Shown: positions 1 to 7,203, counted from the stretch's first letter. The stretch: DNA of 17,274 nt from an uncultured Collinsella sp. (GCA_900552425.1 URZR01000014.1:1-17274), one strand, 5' to 3'. Notes: generated by a model from the letters alone, not told the origin. Numbers and translations are program-made.

Positions 1-384
1 CTCTTCTTCGTACAGGCGACCGAGCGTGGGGGCATCGACGTTCTCGGCAAAGACCGAGAACTTGCCGGCGCGCAGCTGCGGATCGATCATAAAGCGCACG
101 AGGGGCTCGCCGACAAAGACATAGCGGCGCTTTTCGGCCTGCGCCTTCACAAACTCGCGGACCTCGCGCGAAAGCTCGGGGTAGAACGGGGCGAGCATGG
201 GATCGTCGTCGGCGGCGATCAGGATGGTATAGAGTGCCGGCGCCGTGTTGACGCCATTGATCACCAGAGTCTGATCCTCCATGTCGCGAGCGGCCTGCTT
301 GGCAAGCTTCTTAAAGGAGAACGGGGCACGGGTGGCACCGAAGATGCCGGCCACGTGGTCCTCGAAGATGTTCAGGAAGTTCAC
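1..384 (-). CDS. FhaA-like protein, DUF3662 N-terminal domain (partial, C-terminus beyond window)
   Basis: The minus strand is open from a GTG at 384-382 to the left edge, giving 128 codons with no stop. The protein begins MNFLNIFEDHVAGIFGA and continues with a segment ending GEPLVRFMIDPQLRAGKFSVF. That layout, a short amphipathic start with FExxVxGxFG followed by a compact alpha/beta domain with a G(D/E)xxVRF...GxF strand pair, is the one I know from the N-terminal domain of actinobacterial FhaA proteins. Those normally carry a C-terminal FHA domain that binds phosphothreonine; that half would lie outside the window. The GTG start overlaps the stop of the upstream kinase gene (GTGA), and a GGAGAG sits nine bases before it, so the two genes are translationally coupled. 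I infer that this protein is a partner or substrate of that kinase. The DUF3662 match is from memory of family sequences. Confidence 0.72.
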   Translation of the reverse strand, partial: MNFLNIFEDHVAGIFGATRAPFSFKKLAKQAARDMEDQTLVINGVNTAPALYTILIAADDDPMLAPFYPELSREVREFVKAQAEKRRYVFVGEPLVRFMIDPQLRAGKFSVFAENVDAPTLGRLYEEE

Positions 385-2234
385 GAAAGATCACTCTCCG
401 TATAGGTTCTTTGGTATCCGAGCAAATATAGGCATATCCCAACGATTATAGAGGATAGGGTTCCCGCAACTGCCGCCTTGGCGGCGACCGCGGCTGCAAG
501 GCTGGCAATTTCCATATGGTGTGCAAGACAGGATGCCGCTGCGCAGCCGATGCCGGTGACAGCGATGGCGGCGATTGCGGCAAGGTTTGAGCCCTGATCG
601 GCACGCTTGGCATGGGCATTGAGCAGCGCAGATGACGCCGCGGCAGTTGTCGCGACCAGCGCAAAGGCAGCCCAAAGGAGCGGGTCTTCCAGCGCTGCGG
701 CAACGTTGCCGAGCCCCAGCACGCCTCCGGCTGAAAGCGCGACCGTGGCCAGACGGGCAAAAAGCGCGCCCATGCCCGTTGCCGCGGCAGCGCTTGCCGG
801 GCCGAGCCAAAATGACGCGACGCCGGCGGCGACCCCAGCTGCCAGGAAGGTATTGCCGGTCAGACAGCCAAGCGCAAGCGCGCAGGTGAGTGCGGCGCTC
901 GCGGCAGCCTCGGTGCGACCCCAGGCGATCCACCAACCGGACATGGCGGCGGCAAAGATCACCGCGACGGGCAACATCGACAGGATGCCCTGCGCCTGCA
1001 TGGTGGCGTTGGCCATGAGCACCAAAAAGCCCACAGCCGAGATGGCCGAGCCAATCTGGGGGGCCAGGCCAGCCGCCGCTCCGATCGCGATTGCCGCAAT
1101 GACCAGGCCGGGAAGCGCCGCGACCCCGGCCGTTTGCATCAGCAAAAAGCTAAAGGTGCCGCACGTTAGCGCCGAGATAGCGTGCATGGTGTAGTCGCGC
1201 GCATGGCTCCAGCGCGTGCCCGCCCAGCCGAGCGCGGGGTCGACCTCGATGGCGTCGTCCTCGTAGTACGACGGCTCGATATCGTCGAGCTCTTGCTCGT
1301 CATCCGAAAGCTCGCCAACCATTTGCTCCAGACTGCGACGGCCCTCGCGCACGCTGCCCAGACCGGCAAGGAGTTGGTCGCAAAATGCCTCGATGCTGTT
1401 GGGGCGGTCCTGCGGCATGGGGGAGAGCGCGCTCATGAGCGCGGCCTCGGCTCCCGGGGGAAAATGCGGGATGAGCTCGCTGGGGTAGGTGGCGCCGCCG
1501 ATGATGCGGCCGAGCGAGTCGGCGGGCGTGGCCGCCATAAAAGGAGCGCTGCCGCACAGGCCCTCGTAGATCACACAGGCGAGGGCAAAGACATCGGCGC
1601 GTTCGTCGACCGTGCCGGTCTCGATATCGAGCTGCTCGGGCGGCATGTAGCCGATGGTGCCGCCGCGCGAGCCGCCAAAGCCACCGGCGGACGACAGTCG
1701 CGCCATGCCAAAGTCGGTGAGCTTTACATTGCCCGAGTGGTCGATGAGCACGTTGGCGGGCTTAATGTCCAGGTGGAGTACGCCATTACTGTGGGCGAAG
1801 GTGAGCGCCTGGCCCAGGGCATCGGCAATGGCCGCGGCCTCGTCAAAGGTAAGTGAGTGGCCGTCCACGCGATGCAAAAACTCGGCCAGCGACATGCCAT
1901 CGACATATTCCATAACCAGGTAGGCATAGGCTGTGTCATGCGTAAAGTCGATGACCTGCACGATATTGGGATGTTGAAGCATGGCGGCAGTGTGCGCCTC
2001 GCGCAGGACATCCATGATGTCGCTGGCGGGCATGCCGGCACCGTTGATAAGGGGGATGCGCTTAATGGCGACGCGGCGGCGCAGGTGCGTGTCGCGGCAG
2101 ATCTCGATGGAGCCAAAACCGCCGGTCGCAAGTGTCTCGAGCGGCTGGTACCGCTTGAGCAGCTCGCGAGAGCTGGTGCCCTCCAAAGGAACGTCCGGCG
2201 AGAACCGGGCGGTATGTTGCGAGAAAAGCGGCAT
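381..2234 (-). CDS. Membrane Ser/Thr protein kinase (PknB-type catalytic domain, polytopic C-terminus)
   Basis: A eukaryotic-like (Hanks-type) kinase of 617 residues. The N-terminal catalytic domain shows the glycine loop GGFGS (38-42), VAIK with ATP-binding Lys58, Glu79 in helix C, the catalytic loop HLDIKPAN (Asp156, Lys158, Asn161), DFG (174-176) and a PPE motif (198-200) after GTIGYM. The catalytic loop reads HLD where most family members have HRD, so it is a non-RD kinase. An acidic linker around residues 310-335 leads to a long hydrophobic C-terminal half (about 350-605) with roughly eight to ten membrane spans. There are no PASTA repeats. I chose the ATG at 2234-2232 because GAGGG lies six bases upstream; a TTG two codons earlier directly abuts that ribosome site. 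The gene overlaps the FhaA-like gene by four bases, suggesting a kinase and FHA-protein pair. The signal it senses is unknown. Confidence 0.93.
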   Translation of the reverse strand: MPLFSQHTARFSPDVPLEGTSSRELLKRYQPLETLATGGFGSIEICRDTHLRRRVAIKRIPLINGAGMPASDIMDVLREAHTAAMLQHPNIVQVIDFTHDTAYAYLVMEYVDGMSLAEFLHRVDGHSLTFDEAAAIADALGQALTFAHSNGVLHLDIKPANVLIDHSGNVKLTDFGMARLSSAGGFGGSRGGTIGYMPPEQLDIETGTVDERADVFALACVIYEGLCGSAPFMAATPADSLGRIIGGATYPSELIPHFPPGAEAALMSALSPMPQDRPNSIEAFCDQLLAGLGSVREGRRSLEQMVGELSDDEQELDDIEPSYYEDDAIEVDPALGWAGTRWSHARDYTMHAISALTCGTFSFLLMQTAGVAALPGLVIAAIAIGAAAGLAPQIGSAISAVGFLVLMANATMQAQGILSMLPVAVIFAAAMSGWWIAWGRTEAAASAALTCALALGCLTGNTFLAAGVAAGVASFWLGPASAAAATGMGALFARLATVALSAGGVLGLGNVAAALEDPLLWAAFALVATTAAASSALLNAHAKRADQGSNLAAIAAIAVTGIGCAAASCLAHHMEIASLAAAVAAKAAVAGTLSSIIVGICLYLLGYQRTYTESDLS

Positions 2235-2314
2235 GGCCAACCCTCGTGCGTTTAAAGTTCGTTTGCGAGCGGCGGGCGCGGGGCCGAGCCGTTCGCGGTG
2301 GCATAGATGCTGCT

Positions 2315-2323
2315 AGTGTAGCA
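2315..2323 (-). promoter_or_regulatory. Candidate extended -10 promoter for the kinase/FhaA-like operon
   Basis: On the minus strand the sequence reads TGCTACACT, an extended -10 (TGn plus TACACT), about 80 bases upstream of the kinase ATG. No good -35 hexamer is visible at 16-18 bases, which is usual for extended -10 promoters. The same TGnTAC form recurs before two other genes in this window. Confidence 0.4.
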
Positions 2324-2393
2324 CGCTCGGGCAGATGGCGAGGATAGCGGGATGCGAGGTGGACCGATCGATTCGGCCCGTTTCGGCTCGTTT

Positions 2394-2531
2394 GGAAAGC
2401 GCATCTCAGTTTTCAGCCAAATTATGGGATGCGCTTTCCAAATGGGGTGGGCTGCGGAAACTGCATCCCAGAATATTGCCCTGGAACGGGATGCGCTTTC
2501 CGAACCGGCGTCCAAAAGGAAACCGCATCCC
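2394..2531. repeat. REP-like cluster: five 14-bp units in alternating orientation
   Basis: Five copies of one 14-bp unit with consensus GGAAAGCGCATCCC are visible. They lie at 2394-2407 (plus, GGAAAGCGCATCTC), 2426-2439 (minus, exact), 2456-2469 (plus, GGAAACTGCATCCC), 2488-2501 (minus, exact) and 2518-2531 (plus, GGAAACCGCATCCC). Orientation alternates strictly and start-to-start spacing is regular (32, 30, 32 and 30 bases), so neighbouring units can pair into hairpins. The changes fall in the middle two bases and one end base, while GGAAA and GCATC are kept. A fragment GGGATGCG at 2349-2356 may be a decayed sixth unit. This looks like a dispersed intergenic palindromic element of the REP/BIME kind, but no other copy is seen in the window. 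Confidence 0.75.
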
Positions 2532-2648
2532 GCTTTGATGTGGGGACTGCGAACAAAAGCCGGACCGTGATCTGGCGCGGATTGGAGTTCGCCTGAATCA
2601 TTGATGCTGGCTGGTGTGAGAACAGAGATAAACGAGCGGCTCGAGCGA

Positions 2649-2654
2649 TATAAT
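2649..2654 (+). promoter_or_regulatory. Consensus -10 (TATAAT) for the LuxR-type regulator
   Basis: A perfect TATAAT lies 20 bases before the preferred start codon. Transcription would begin near 2660-2662, giving a very short leader that still contains the GGAGG at 2665-2669. There is no recognisable -35 hexamer at the usual distance, which would fit a promoter that needs an activator. The first in-frame ATG (2653) overlaps this hexamer, which argues against it as the start. Confidence 0.5.
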
Positions 2655-2673
2655 GACACGCTATGGAGGCCGT

Positions 2674-4809
2674 ATGCTCTTTTCCCGCCGTTCTGCTGCA
2701 TTTGCCTGCGCCATTGCGCTTGTCGTAATGGCGGTCACCCCTTATCACCGGTTTTCATCTTCAATCGGCCTAGCGTCAGGTGCAATGACCTGGCTCGTTA
2801 TCCTGGGCGCATGCCTCGCGGCGTTTGTTCATGGTGCTGCGCTATGCAAGGGGGGAATGAGAAGGCCGAGGCATCTCGGTGCCATCGGTGTTTTCCTTGG
2901 TGTTATTGCAACGGTTCCCGAATGGGCCGACCTGGCTTTCTATGCTCGCGGAGACTCTATTCCAATCGTGTTTGCACCGATTTGGTTGTTACATGGCGTT
3001 TCGTGTGTCTCGTGCTTTGTTGGATCGCTGCTTCTCTCATATGTTATTTGGGGCACGGCGGACTCTCCTTTGACGCAGAGGTCGACACGGACTGACGAAA
3101 GGGAAACTCGTCACCCGCAGGACGCGATTTTTACAGAAACAATAGCCGTCATGTCTTGCCTGCTGTTTTGCTGTCGAGTTTCATGGAGAGTCGTTCCCGA
3201 GCCATGGGGGATGCCCCCTGTAACGGCCGCGTCAATTGGCCTTGCGCTTTTAATTCCGTTGGTCTATCTCGCATTGACTGTGGCCCCGCCGTTTTGCCGC
3301 CCTCGTGCCTTTGGCCATGGGCGGCGCGACGTGTTTGCCTGTTCTGTGCTCGTAGCAGTTCCTATTGGTCTTATTCCGGCTGTTGAGGCGGCATACTTCG
3401 CAAGCGATGCCGTGGTCATTGCATTGCTGGCGATGGGGTCCGTTATCGCTGCTGCCTTCGTATGCATGTTGCTAAGGGGGAAACGGGACAACAATTCGGA
3501 TATCGCCTGTGCGTCCGACACATTCGATGCGGGGGTGTTTTCCCCTGCCCTGTCGCCTAGAGAAGAGCAGTTTGTTCGACTGCTGCTCAAAGGGAAAACG
3601 CCGGCGGAAATTGCCAAGGAGACGGATACGAAGCCATCGACGGTGCGAACAACGCTTCACCGAGCATACGGGAAGGCGTCGGTTGCGGGCTCACGCGAGC
3701 TCGTGGCGCTGTTTGCGGGTGAGGGCGATACTGTAGGGCATGAGCTACCGCAGCGGCATGCTGACGATATGGTGGCATCAGCTCGAACGCGCCGGCTGTT
3801 TCGATACCTGCTCACATTATTTTTTATCCTCCTTGCGGCTGGCCCCTTGGTAATGGCGGATAGCGATTGGGGGTCCGGTGTTTCGCGGGCTGTCGCCTTT
3901 TCCCTCTTAAGCTACGCATTGGGTCTCGGACTGCTTCTGTCGCTACGCTACGCGGGTGGAAAAGCGAATCGTGGCGCTGCGCTGGATAGAGCGGGTGAAG
4001 CGATTTGGCTCGGAAGCCCGTACGTATGGGCGGTGCTATCTGCTGTGGAATGGTCTTTTATCTATATCGCGGCATTGATGTGCATACGCGTTCCGTTGAT
4101 GGCTGTGCCGGTCCTGTTTTGCGGCGTGGCGTCTACGGCTTCGCTCGCTGTTGGGCTGCGTCCGTTTAAGGTGCATGCCCATGCTCGGGCTATCGTGCCG
4201 TTGGTGTCAATGGGCACGGTTGCCTTAATCTATGCGGTCGCTAGGGGGCGAATCCATGGACTTGCGGTGCTGACGGGGGTGCTGCTCACATATATAGTGA
4301 TGCGAAGCTGTCCGCAGCGCAAAATGCTTGGGATATGGATGCTTTGCTTCGGGGCGACGGCTCCTGTTTGGGCTGTCTTGCTCAATATGGTGCAGGATCT
4401 GACGGTTTTCGAGCCGTTGTTCCTCGCGTCGTTGTTGGGGCAAAGTTCGGCTGTCAACGTCGTCGTGGCAACGGTGATTGTTTGCTGGTCTGTGCCCATG
4501 TTCGTTACGCACATCGCGCTCGCCCGCTCGGTTGAGGACGAGAAGGCCGTCTTGGAGTACCGGGCGAACGGGTCCACCGAAACGGCCCGCGTGCGCCAGC
4601 TGGCCCTGCTTACGTCGCGCTCCCTTTCTGATGTTCAGTCGCAAATTTTGCTGATGACGGCAGAGGGGGCAACGACAAAGGCCATTGCGGAGGATGTCGG
4701 TTACGCTGCATCTACGGTGCAAGCGCTGCGGTCTGCATCTTACCGCCAGTTGAAGATCAAGAATAAGGCGGAGCTAATTTTATTGTTATCGCAGGTAAAT
4801 AACGTGTAA
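2674..4809 (+). CDS. Two-headed membrane LuxR-type transcriptional regulator (membrane-HTH-membrane-HTH)
   Basis: A 711-residue protein built as two halves of nearly equal size. Residues 1-270 are mostly hydrophobic with about eight membrane segments, followed by a LuxR-type helix-turn-helix at about 292-348 (ALSPREEQFVRLLLKGKT, then AEIAKE and STVRTTLHRAYGK). Residues 374-617 are again about eight membrane segments, followed by a second, more divergent helix-turn-helix at about 642-711 (SDVQSQILLMTAEGATTKAI, then STVQALR, ending in LILLLSQ). No response-regulator receiver domain or His kinase domain is present, so sensing would be through the membrane part. Related regulators in Coriobacteriia usually have one membrane block and one C-terminal HTH, so this looks like a fusion or internal duplication. 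I chose the ATG at 2674 because GGAGG lies four bases upstream and because the TATAAT overlaps the earlier ATG at 2653. It precedes a secretion operon on the same strand. Confidence 0.82.
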   Translation: MLFSRRSAAFACAIALVVMAVTPYHRFSSSIGLASGAMTWLVILGACLAAFVHGAALCKGGMRRPRHLGAIGVFLGVIATVPEWADLAFYARGDSIPIVFAPIWLLHGVSCVSCFVGSLLLSYVIWGTADSPLTQRSTRTDERETRHPQDAIFTETIAVMSCLLFCCRVSWRVVPEPWGMPPVTAASIGLALLIPLVYLALTVAPPFCRPRAFGHGRRDVFACSVLVAVPIGLIPAVEAAYFASDAVVIALLAMGSVIAAAFVCMLLRGKRDNNSDIACASDTFDAGVFSPALSPREEQFVRLLLKGKTPAEIAKETDTKPSTVRTTLHRAYGKASVAGSRELVALFAGEGDTVGHELPQRHADDMVASARTRRLFRYLLTLFFILLAAGPLVMADSDWGSGVSRAVAFSLLSYALGLGLLLSLRYAGGKANRGAALDRAGEAIWLGSPYVWAVLSAVEWSFIYIAALMCIRVPLMAVPVLFCGVASTASLAVGLRPFKVHAHARAIVPLVSMGTVALIYAVARGRIHGLAVLTGVLLTYIVMRSCPQRKMLGIWMLCFGATAPVWAVLLNMVQDLTVFEPLFLASLLGQSSAVNVVVATVIVCWSVPMFVTHIALARSVEDEKAVLEYRANGSTETARVRQLALLTSRSLSDVQSQILLMTAEGATTKAIAEDVGYAASTVQALRSASYRQLKIKNKAELILLLSQVNNV

Positions 4810-4845
4810 ACGCCTGAGCAATCAACTCAATAGCGGGTGTTTACA
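4805..4845. promoter_or_regulatory. Inverted repeat TGTAAACGCC / GGTGTTTACA (operator or weak terminator)
   Basis: Ten-base arms at 4805-4814 and 4836-4845 are complementary apart from one G:T pair. They are separated by 21 bases and the left arm overlaps the LuxR stop codon. In RNA this makes a hairpin, but only a loose pyrimidine run follows (CTTTCTCTATT), so it is not a convincing terminator. The right arm contains TTTACA, a near -35 hexamer, so the repeat could be an operator for the downstream operon. Confidence 0.4.
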
Positions 4846-4877
4846 GACATCTTTCTCTATTCATGCGAAGGTTGCCG

Positions 4878-4889
4878 TGCGTCGACGCA
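4878..4889. promoter_or_regulatory. 12-bp perfect palindrome TGCGTCGACGCA, candidate operator
   Basis: A perfect 12-base palindrome sits 29 bases upstream of the secreted-protein start codon, where a dimeric regulator could bind. No consensus promoter is recognisable in 4810-4918, so expression may need the regulator or read-through from the LuxR gene. That this is the LuxR-type protein's site is inference from position alone. Confidence 0.35.
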
Positions 4890-4918
4890 TTGTTAGCCGC
4901 TTTTGATTGGAGAAGGCC

Positions 4919-5431
4919 ATGATTAAGCCAAGGAGCGCTATTGCTCGAATCGGAGTCGGCTTGGTGATTGCAGCTGGTCTGTCCCTAGGGGTTCCCGCTG
5001 CATCGTTTGCACAAGAGGAGTTTGACACCTCTCAGGTTTCCAGCATTACTCAAAACGCCGATACGGGAATTACGACCTGTACGAACAATGCCGATAAGGC
5101 ATTTAGTTTTCAATGTGCCGGGACGAGTGCAACTGGCTACCGTCAAAAGGATGATTCCTCATCGCTCTATCTGGATATCCAGGGCCATACGGGAAATCCG
5201 CTTCGGTTATATACAGACGGTGCGTATAACACAAGCGGTAGCGGCAGCATGAATTGTACTCAGGGAACGTATCGTTCGAATCACAAGGGACAGTGGGAAA
5301 TGTATAACCTCGTCCGTGAGAACGGGCGATCTGCGGCGCGACTGACTGCATGGGCGGAGTCTGGCTACGGCACTGTTATTGGTGTATGGAGCCCCGACTG
5401 CGTCGGGCATTTCCACAAGCTTCCCGCATAG
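4919..5431 (+). CDS. Secreted Cys-containing protein with C-terminal WSPDC motif; unknown activity
   Basis: A 170-residue exported protein. Residues 1-31 form a Sec signal peptide: basic start MIKPRSAIAR, hydrophobic core, then likely cleavage after SFA (31). The mature chain of about 139 residues is polar, rich in Gly, Ser, Thr and aromatic residues, with four cysteines (54, 66, 113, 161) that could form two disulfides. Towards the end it reads GYGTVIGVWSPDCVG. I recall small secreted Firmicutes proteins encoded beside ABC transporters that share a YRQKxDxSSxY...GxWSPDSVG pattern; here both YRQKDDSSSLY (74-84) and WSPD (157-160) occur, with Cys replacing the Ser. That relation is from memory. 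The ATG at 4919 has GGAG six bases upstream. It is the first gene of the transporter operon, so it is probably the exported product or the ligand of the system. No double-glycine leader or lanthipeptide core is seen. Confidence 0.8.
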   Translation: MIKPRSAIARIGVGLVIAAGLSLGVPAASFAQEEFDTSQVSSITQNADTGITTCTNNADKAFSFQCAGTSATGYRQKDDSSSLYLDIQGHTGNPLRLYTDGAYNTSGSGSMNCTQGTYRSNHKGQWEMYNLVRENGRSAARLTAWAESGYGTVIGVWSPDCVGHFHKLPA

Positions 5432-5446
5432 TTGTTTGAAATGGCT

Positions 5447-5473
5447 CCCTTCCGGCTTTCTGGGTCGGAAGGG
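5447..5473 (+). other. Intercistronic hairpin between secreted-protein gene and transporter genes
   Basis: Arms CCCTTCCG (5447-5454) and CGGAAGGG (5466-5473) are a perfect 8-bp stem with an 11-base loop, extendable with one wobble. It lies 15 bases after the secreted-protein stop. The 3' arm runs directly into the GGAGGAGG ribosome site of the next gene, and no U tract follows. It could be an RNA-stabilising or partly terminating element that makes the first gene's product exceed the transporter, or it could gate translation of the permease. Confidence 0.55.
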
Positions 5474-5485
5474 GGAGGAGGACGT

Positions 5486-6367
5486 ATGAACCAAAAGCTC
5501 GCAAGATACGAACTGTCGAAAACGATTAGACGTCCAGCTTTTATCCTTGCTCTCTTGATTGCGGTCGCAGTTGCAATAGCTGCCGCGCTGGAGCCGTGGG
5601 CAAATTTGGAAAAAGAGCGTCACAACCTTCTTTCTTTTGGTTACGGCGTTGGCGTGCAAGCCGAAAATTATCTCGGTCAAACACGTGAAAGCAGCTTCGG
5701 TAACTGGATTGTTGTGAGCGCGAACGCGCCACTGTCTGCGTCGGTGTTTTTCTATGCACTGCCCCTGCTTGCAATGTTGGCTGGATCTTGGTCGTGTCTC
5801 TTTGAGCGTTTGAGTGGTTATGACATGCAGATATGCACGCGCGTTTCCAGAAAGGCGTACGTGAACGTAAAGATGCTGTCTGCTTTCCTCTCCGCGTTTA
5901 CAGTGACTGCCATTCCTCTGCTCGTCAATTTCCTGATCGTCTCGATGCTTTTTCCTGCGTATCTTCCTCGGGTCGATGAGTCGACTTACGTAGGACTTTA
6001 CCTGCATAGCTACTTCTCCGGTCTATTTTATTCGCATCCTTTGTCATATGTGCTCGCATACACGCTGTTCGATGCTGTCACGCTCGGGACTTTATCCATG
6101 GCTGTAACTGGCTTCTCAATTTTGTTTCGTAGCAGAATCAAAGCGATAATTGTCCCGTATCTGCTAATGGTTGCGTGGCATTTTGCAAATGGCTGGATCT
6201 TCGGCGTAATGGCTTGTGTGGGGTTTAACTGCAATATCCTCAACAGCATCAGGTCGGAATCGCTGAATAACTGGCCAGACATTCGAGCCGGTTTTGCGGA
6301 AATCATATTATTGACCCTTGCTTCGTTGGCTTTTTCTGGGGCGTGGAAAAGACGCGAGGTGGTCTGA
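5486..6367 (+). CDS. ABC-2-like permease, first subunit
   Basis: A 293-residue integral membrane protein with about six spans. A first span follows the basic start (MNQKLARYELSKTIRRP). A large extracytoplasmic stretch of about 50 residues comes next, then spans near residues 75-95, 125-155, 185-210, 215-240 and 265-285, and the end is basic (WKRREVV). This topology, with the adjoining ABC ATPase and second permease, fits the ABC-2 type of exporter permeases; no conserved catalytic motif is expected. The start ATG at 5486 is preceded by a very strong GGGGGAGGAGG. The stop TGA overlaps the next gene's ATG by one base (TGATG), so the two permeases are translationally coupled and probably form a heterodimer. 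The substrate is likely the secreted protein, or the system protects the cell from it; that is inference from position. Confidence 0.72.
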   Translation: MNQKLARYELSKTIRRPAFILALLIAVAVAIAAALEPWANLEKERHNLLSFGYGVGVQAENYLGQTRESSFGNWIVVSANAPLSASVFFYALPLLAMLAGSWSCLFERLSGYDMQICTRVSRKAYVNVKMLSAFLSAFTVTAIPLLVNFLIVSMLFPAYLPRVDESTYVGLYLHSYFSGLFYSHPLSYVLAYTLFDAVTLGTLSMAVTGFSILFRSRIKAIIVPYLLMVAWHFANGWIFGVMACVGFNCNILNSIRSESLNNWPDIRAGFAEIILLTLASLAFSGAWKRREVV

Positions 6368-7203
6368 TGCTGTTTAGGCTGGTCGCCGCGGACCTGAGGA
6401 CCGTTTTGAAGAAGAACATCCTTACTTTTATTGCGATTGCGGCAGTGACCGTTGCGAACTTGGTGTACGCCTACGGATTGTCTTCTGTGTATGGGGTTAG
6501 AACGGATACCTTGGGGTTTGCGGATAATCTTGCGCTCGTGTTTGCCGGATCTGCTCCGTTTGAGCCTAGGCCCGGGGTCATGTTTGTGCCTCCGCTAGGA
6601 TGGCTATTTCTCATTCTGCTTATTCTCTATACAACACTCGATTATCCGACCGAATCGTTGCACGGGTTTGGTTTGCAAGCGCTTGTTCGATGCCGGGCAA
6701 GAACCCTTTGGTGGGTCTCGCGTTTTATCTTGGTGGCGGCAGTAACGGCATTTTCACTGCTCGTGGTGGTTTGCTCTGTTGTGATTTGGAGCTTGGTGGT
6801 GAGCTCCTCGTTCAGCGCGGTCATTCATGGTGAGTCGCTTCAGCTGGCTAATTTGGCGCCGTGGTTTCTCAAAGCTGCCGAGGCAGATGCGCTGCCGTTT
6901 TTCATAGGTCTCTTATTTGCTTTTGAGGCGCTTGCGTTTGCGCAGGCAGCGGTTGGGTTTGTGCTTGGGTCGTCAGTCTCGTTTGTGGTTTTAATGAGCT
7001 ACCTGATCTGCTCGGCATATGCACGGCATTGGGCGCTATTGGGTAACGCCTTGATGCTGTTGCGCTGGGGCGGAATTGTCAAAGATGGAATCGCGGCGGG
7101 CTCGAGTGTCTTGTCATCAATTGGGCTTATGTCGTTATGCCTATCGTTGGGCGGACTGTGGTTTCGAAGGGCAGACCTTTTAGAAAAGGGGGACAAGATA
7201 TGA
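6367..7203 (+). CDS. ABC-2-like permease, second subunit
   Basis: A 278-residue integral membrane protein with about six spans. The first (about 18-40) follows the start MLFRLVAADLRTVLKK. A Gly/Pro-containing external loop of about 35 residues follows, then spans near 78-92, 115-145, 175-205, 208-230 and 245-265, and a charged C-terminal tail WFRRADLLEKGDKI. The ATG at 6367 shares its A with the upstream stop and has GAGGTGG four bases before it. An in-frame GTG at 6343 would lie inside the previous gene with no ribosome site of its own. Its end overlaps the ATPase gene as ATGA. It is assigned as a permease from topology and operon position, not from a recognisable domain signature. Confidence 0.7.
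   Translation: MLFRLVAADLRTVLKKNILTFIAIAAVTVANLVYAYGLSSVYGVRTDTLGFADNLALVFAGSAPFEPRPGVMFVPPLGWLFLILLILYTTLDYPTESLHGFGLQALVRCRARTLWWVSRFILVAAVTAFSLLVVVCSVVIWSLVVSSSFSAVIHGESLQLANLAPWFLKAAEADALPFFIGLLFAFEALAFAQAAVGFVLGSSVSFVVLMSYLICSAYARHWALLGNALMLLRWGGIVKDGIAAGSSVLSSIGLMSLCLSLGGLWFRRADLLEKGDKI

Larger units (their letters stand above)
2235..2673. other. Divergent intergenic region of about 440 bp, no convincing gene
   Basis: This region separates the minus-strand kinase from the plus-strand LuxR-type gene. It holds a candidate kinase promoter (2315-2323, minus), a block of five alternating 14-bp repeat units (2394-2531), and a perfect TATAAT (2649-2654, plus) for the regulator. Between 2532 and 2648 I see nothing recognisable. 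The open frames that cross it run through the repeat block and have no ribosome-binding sites, so I do not call them genes. Confidence 0.7.

Noticed and set aside
2053..2064. GGGATGCGCTTA inside the kinase gene as another repeat unit
   Set aside because: It matches only part of the 14-bp unit, lies in coding sequence and has no partner in inverse orientation; likely chance.
2252..2701. Minus-strand open frame of 149 codons over the repeat cluster
   Set aside because: Its translation is largely produced by the alternating repeat units (recurring FPNEPKR/KAHP-like words), it has no ribosome site and it would cover both promoters.
4919..5431. Lactococcin 972-type bacteriocin
   Set aside because: The operon layout is similar, but the mature protein is about twice the usual size and lacks the Gly/Tyr/Trp pattern of that family; kept as a secreted protein of unknown activity.
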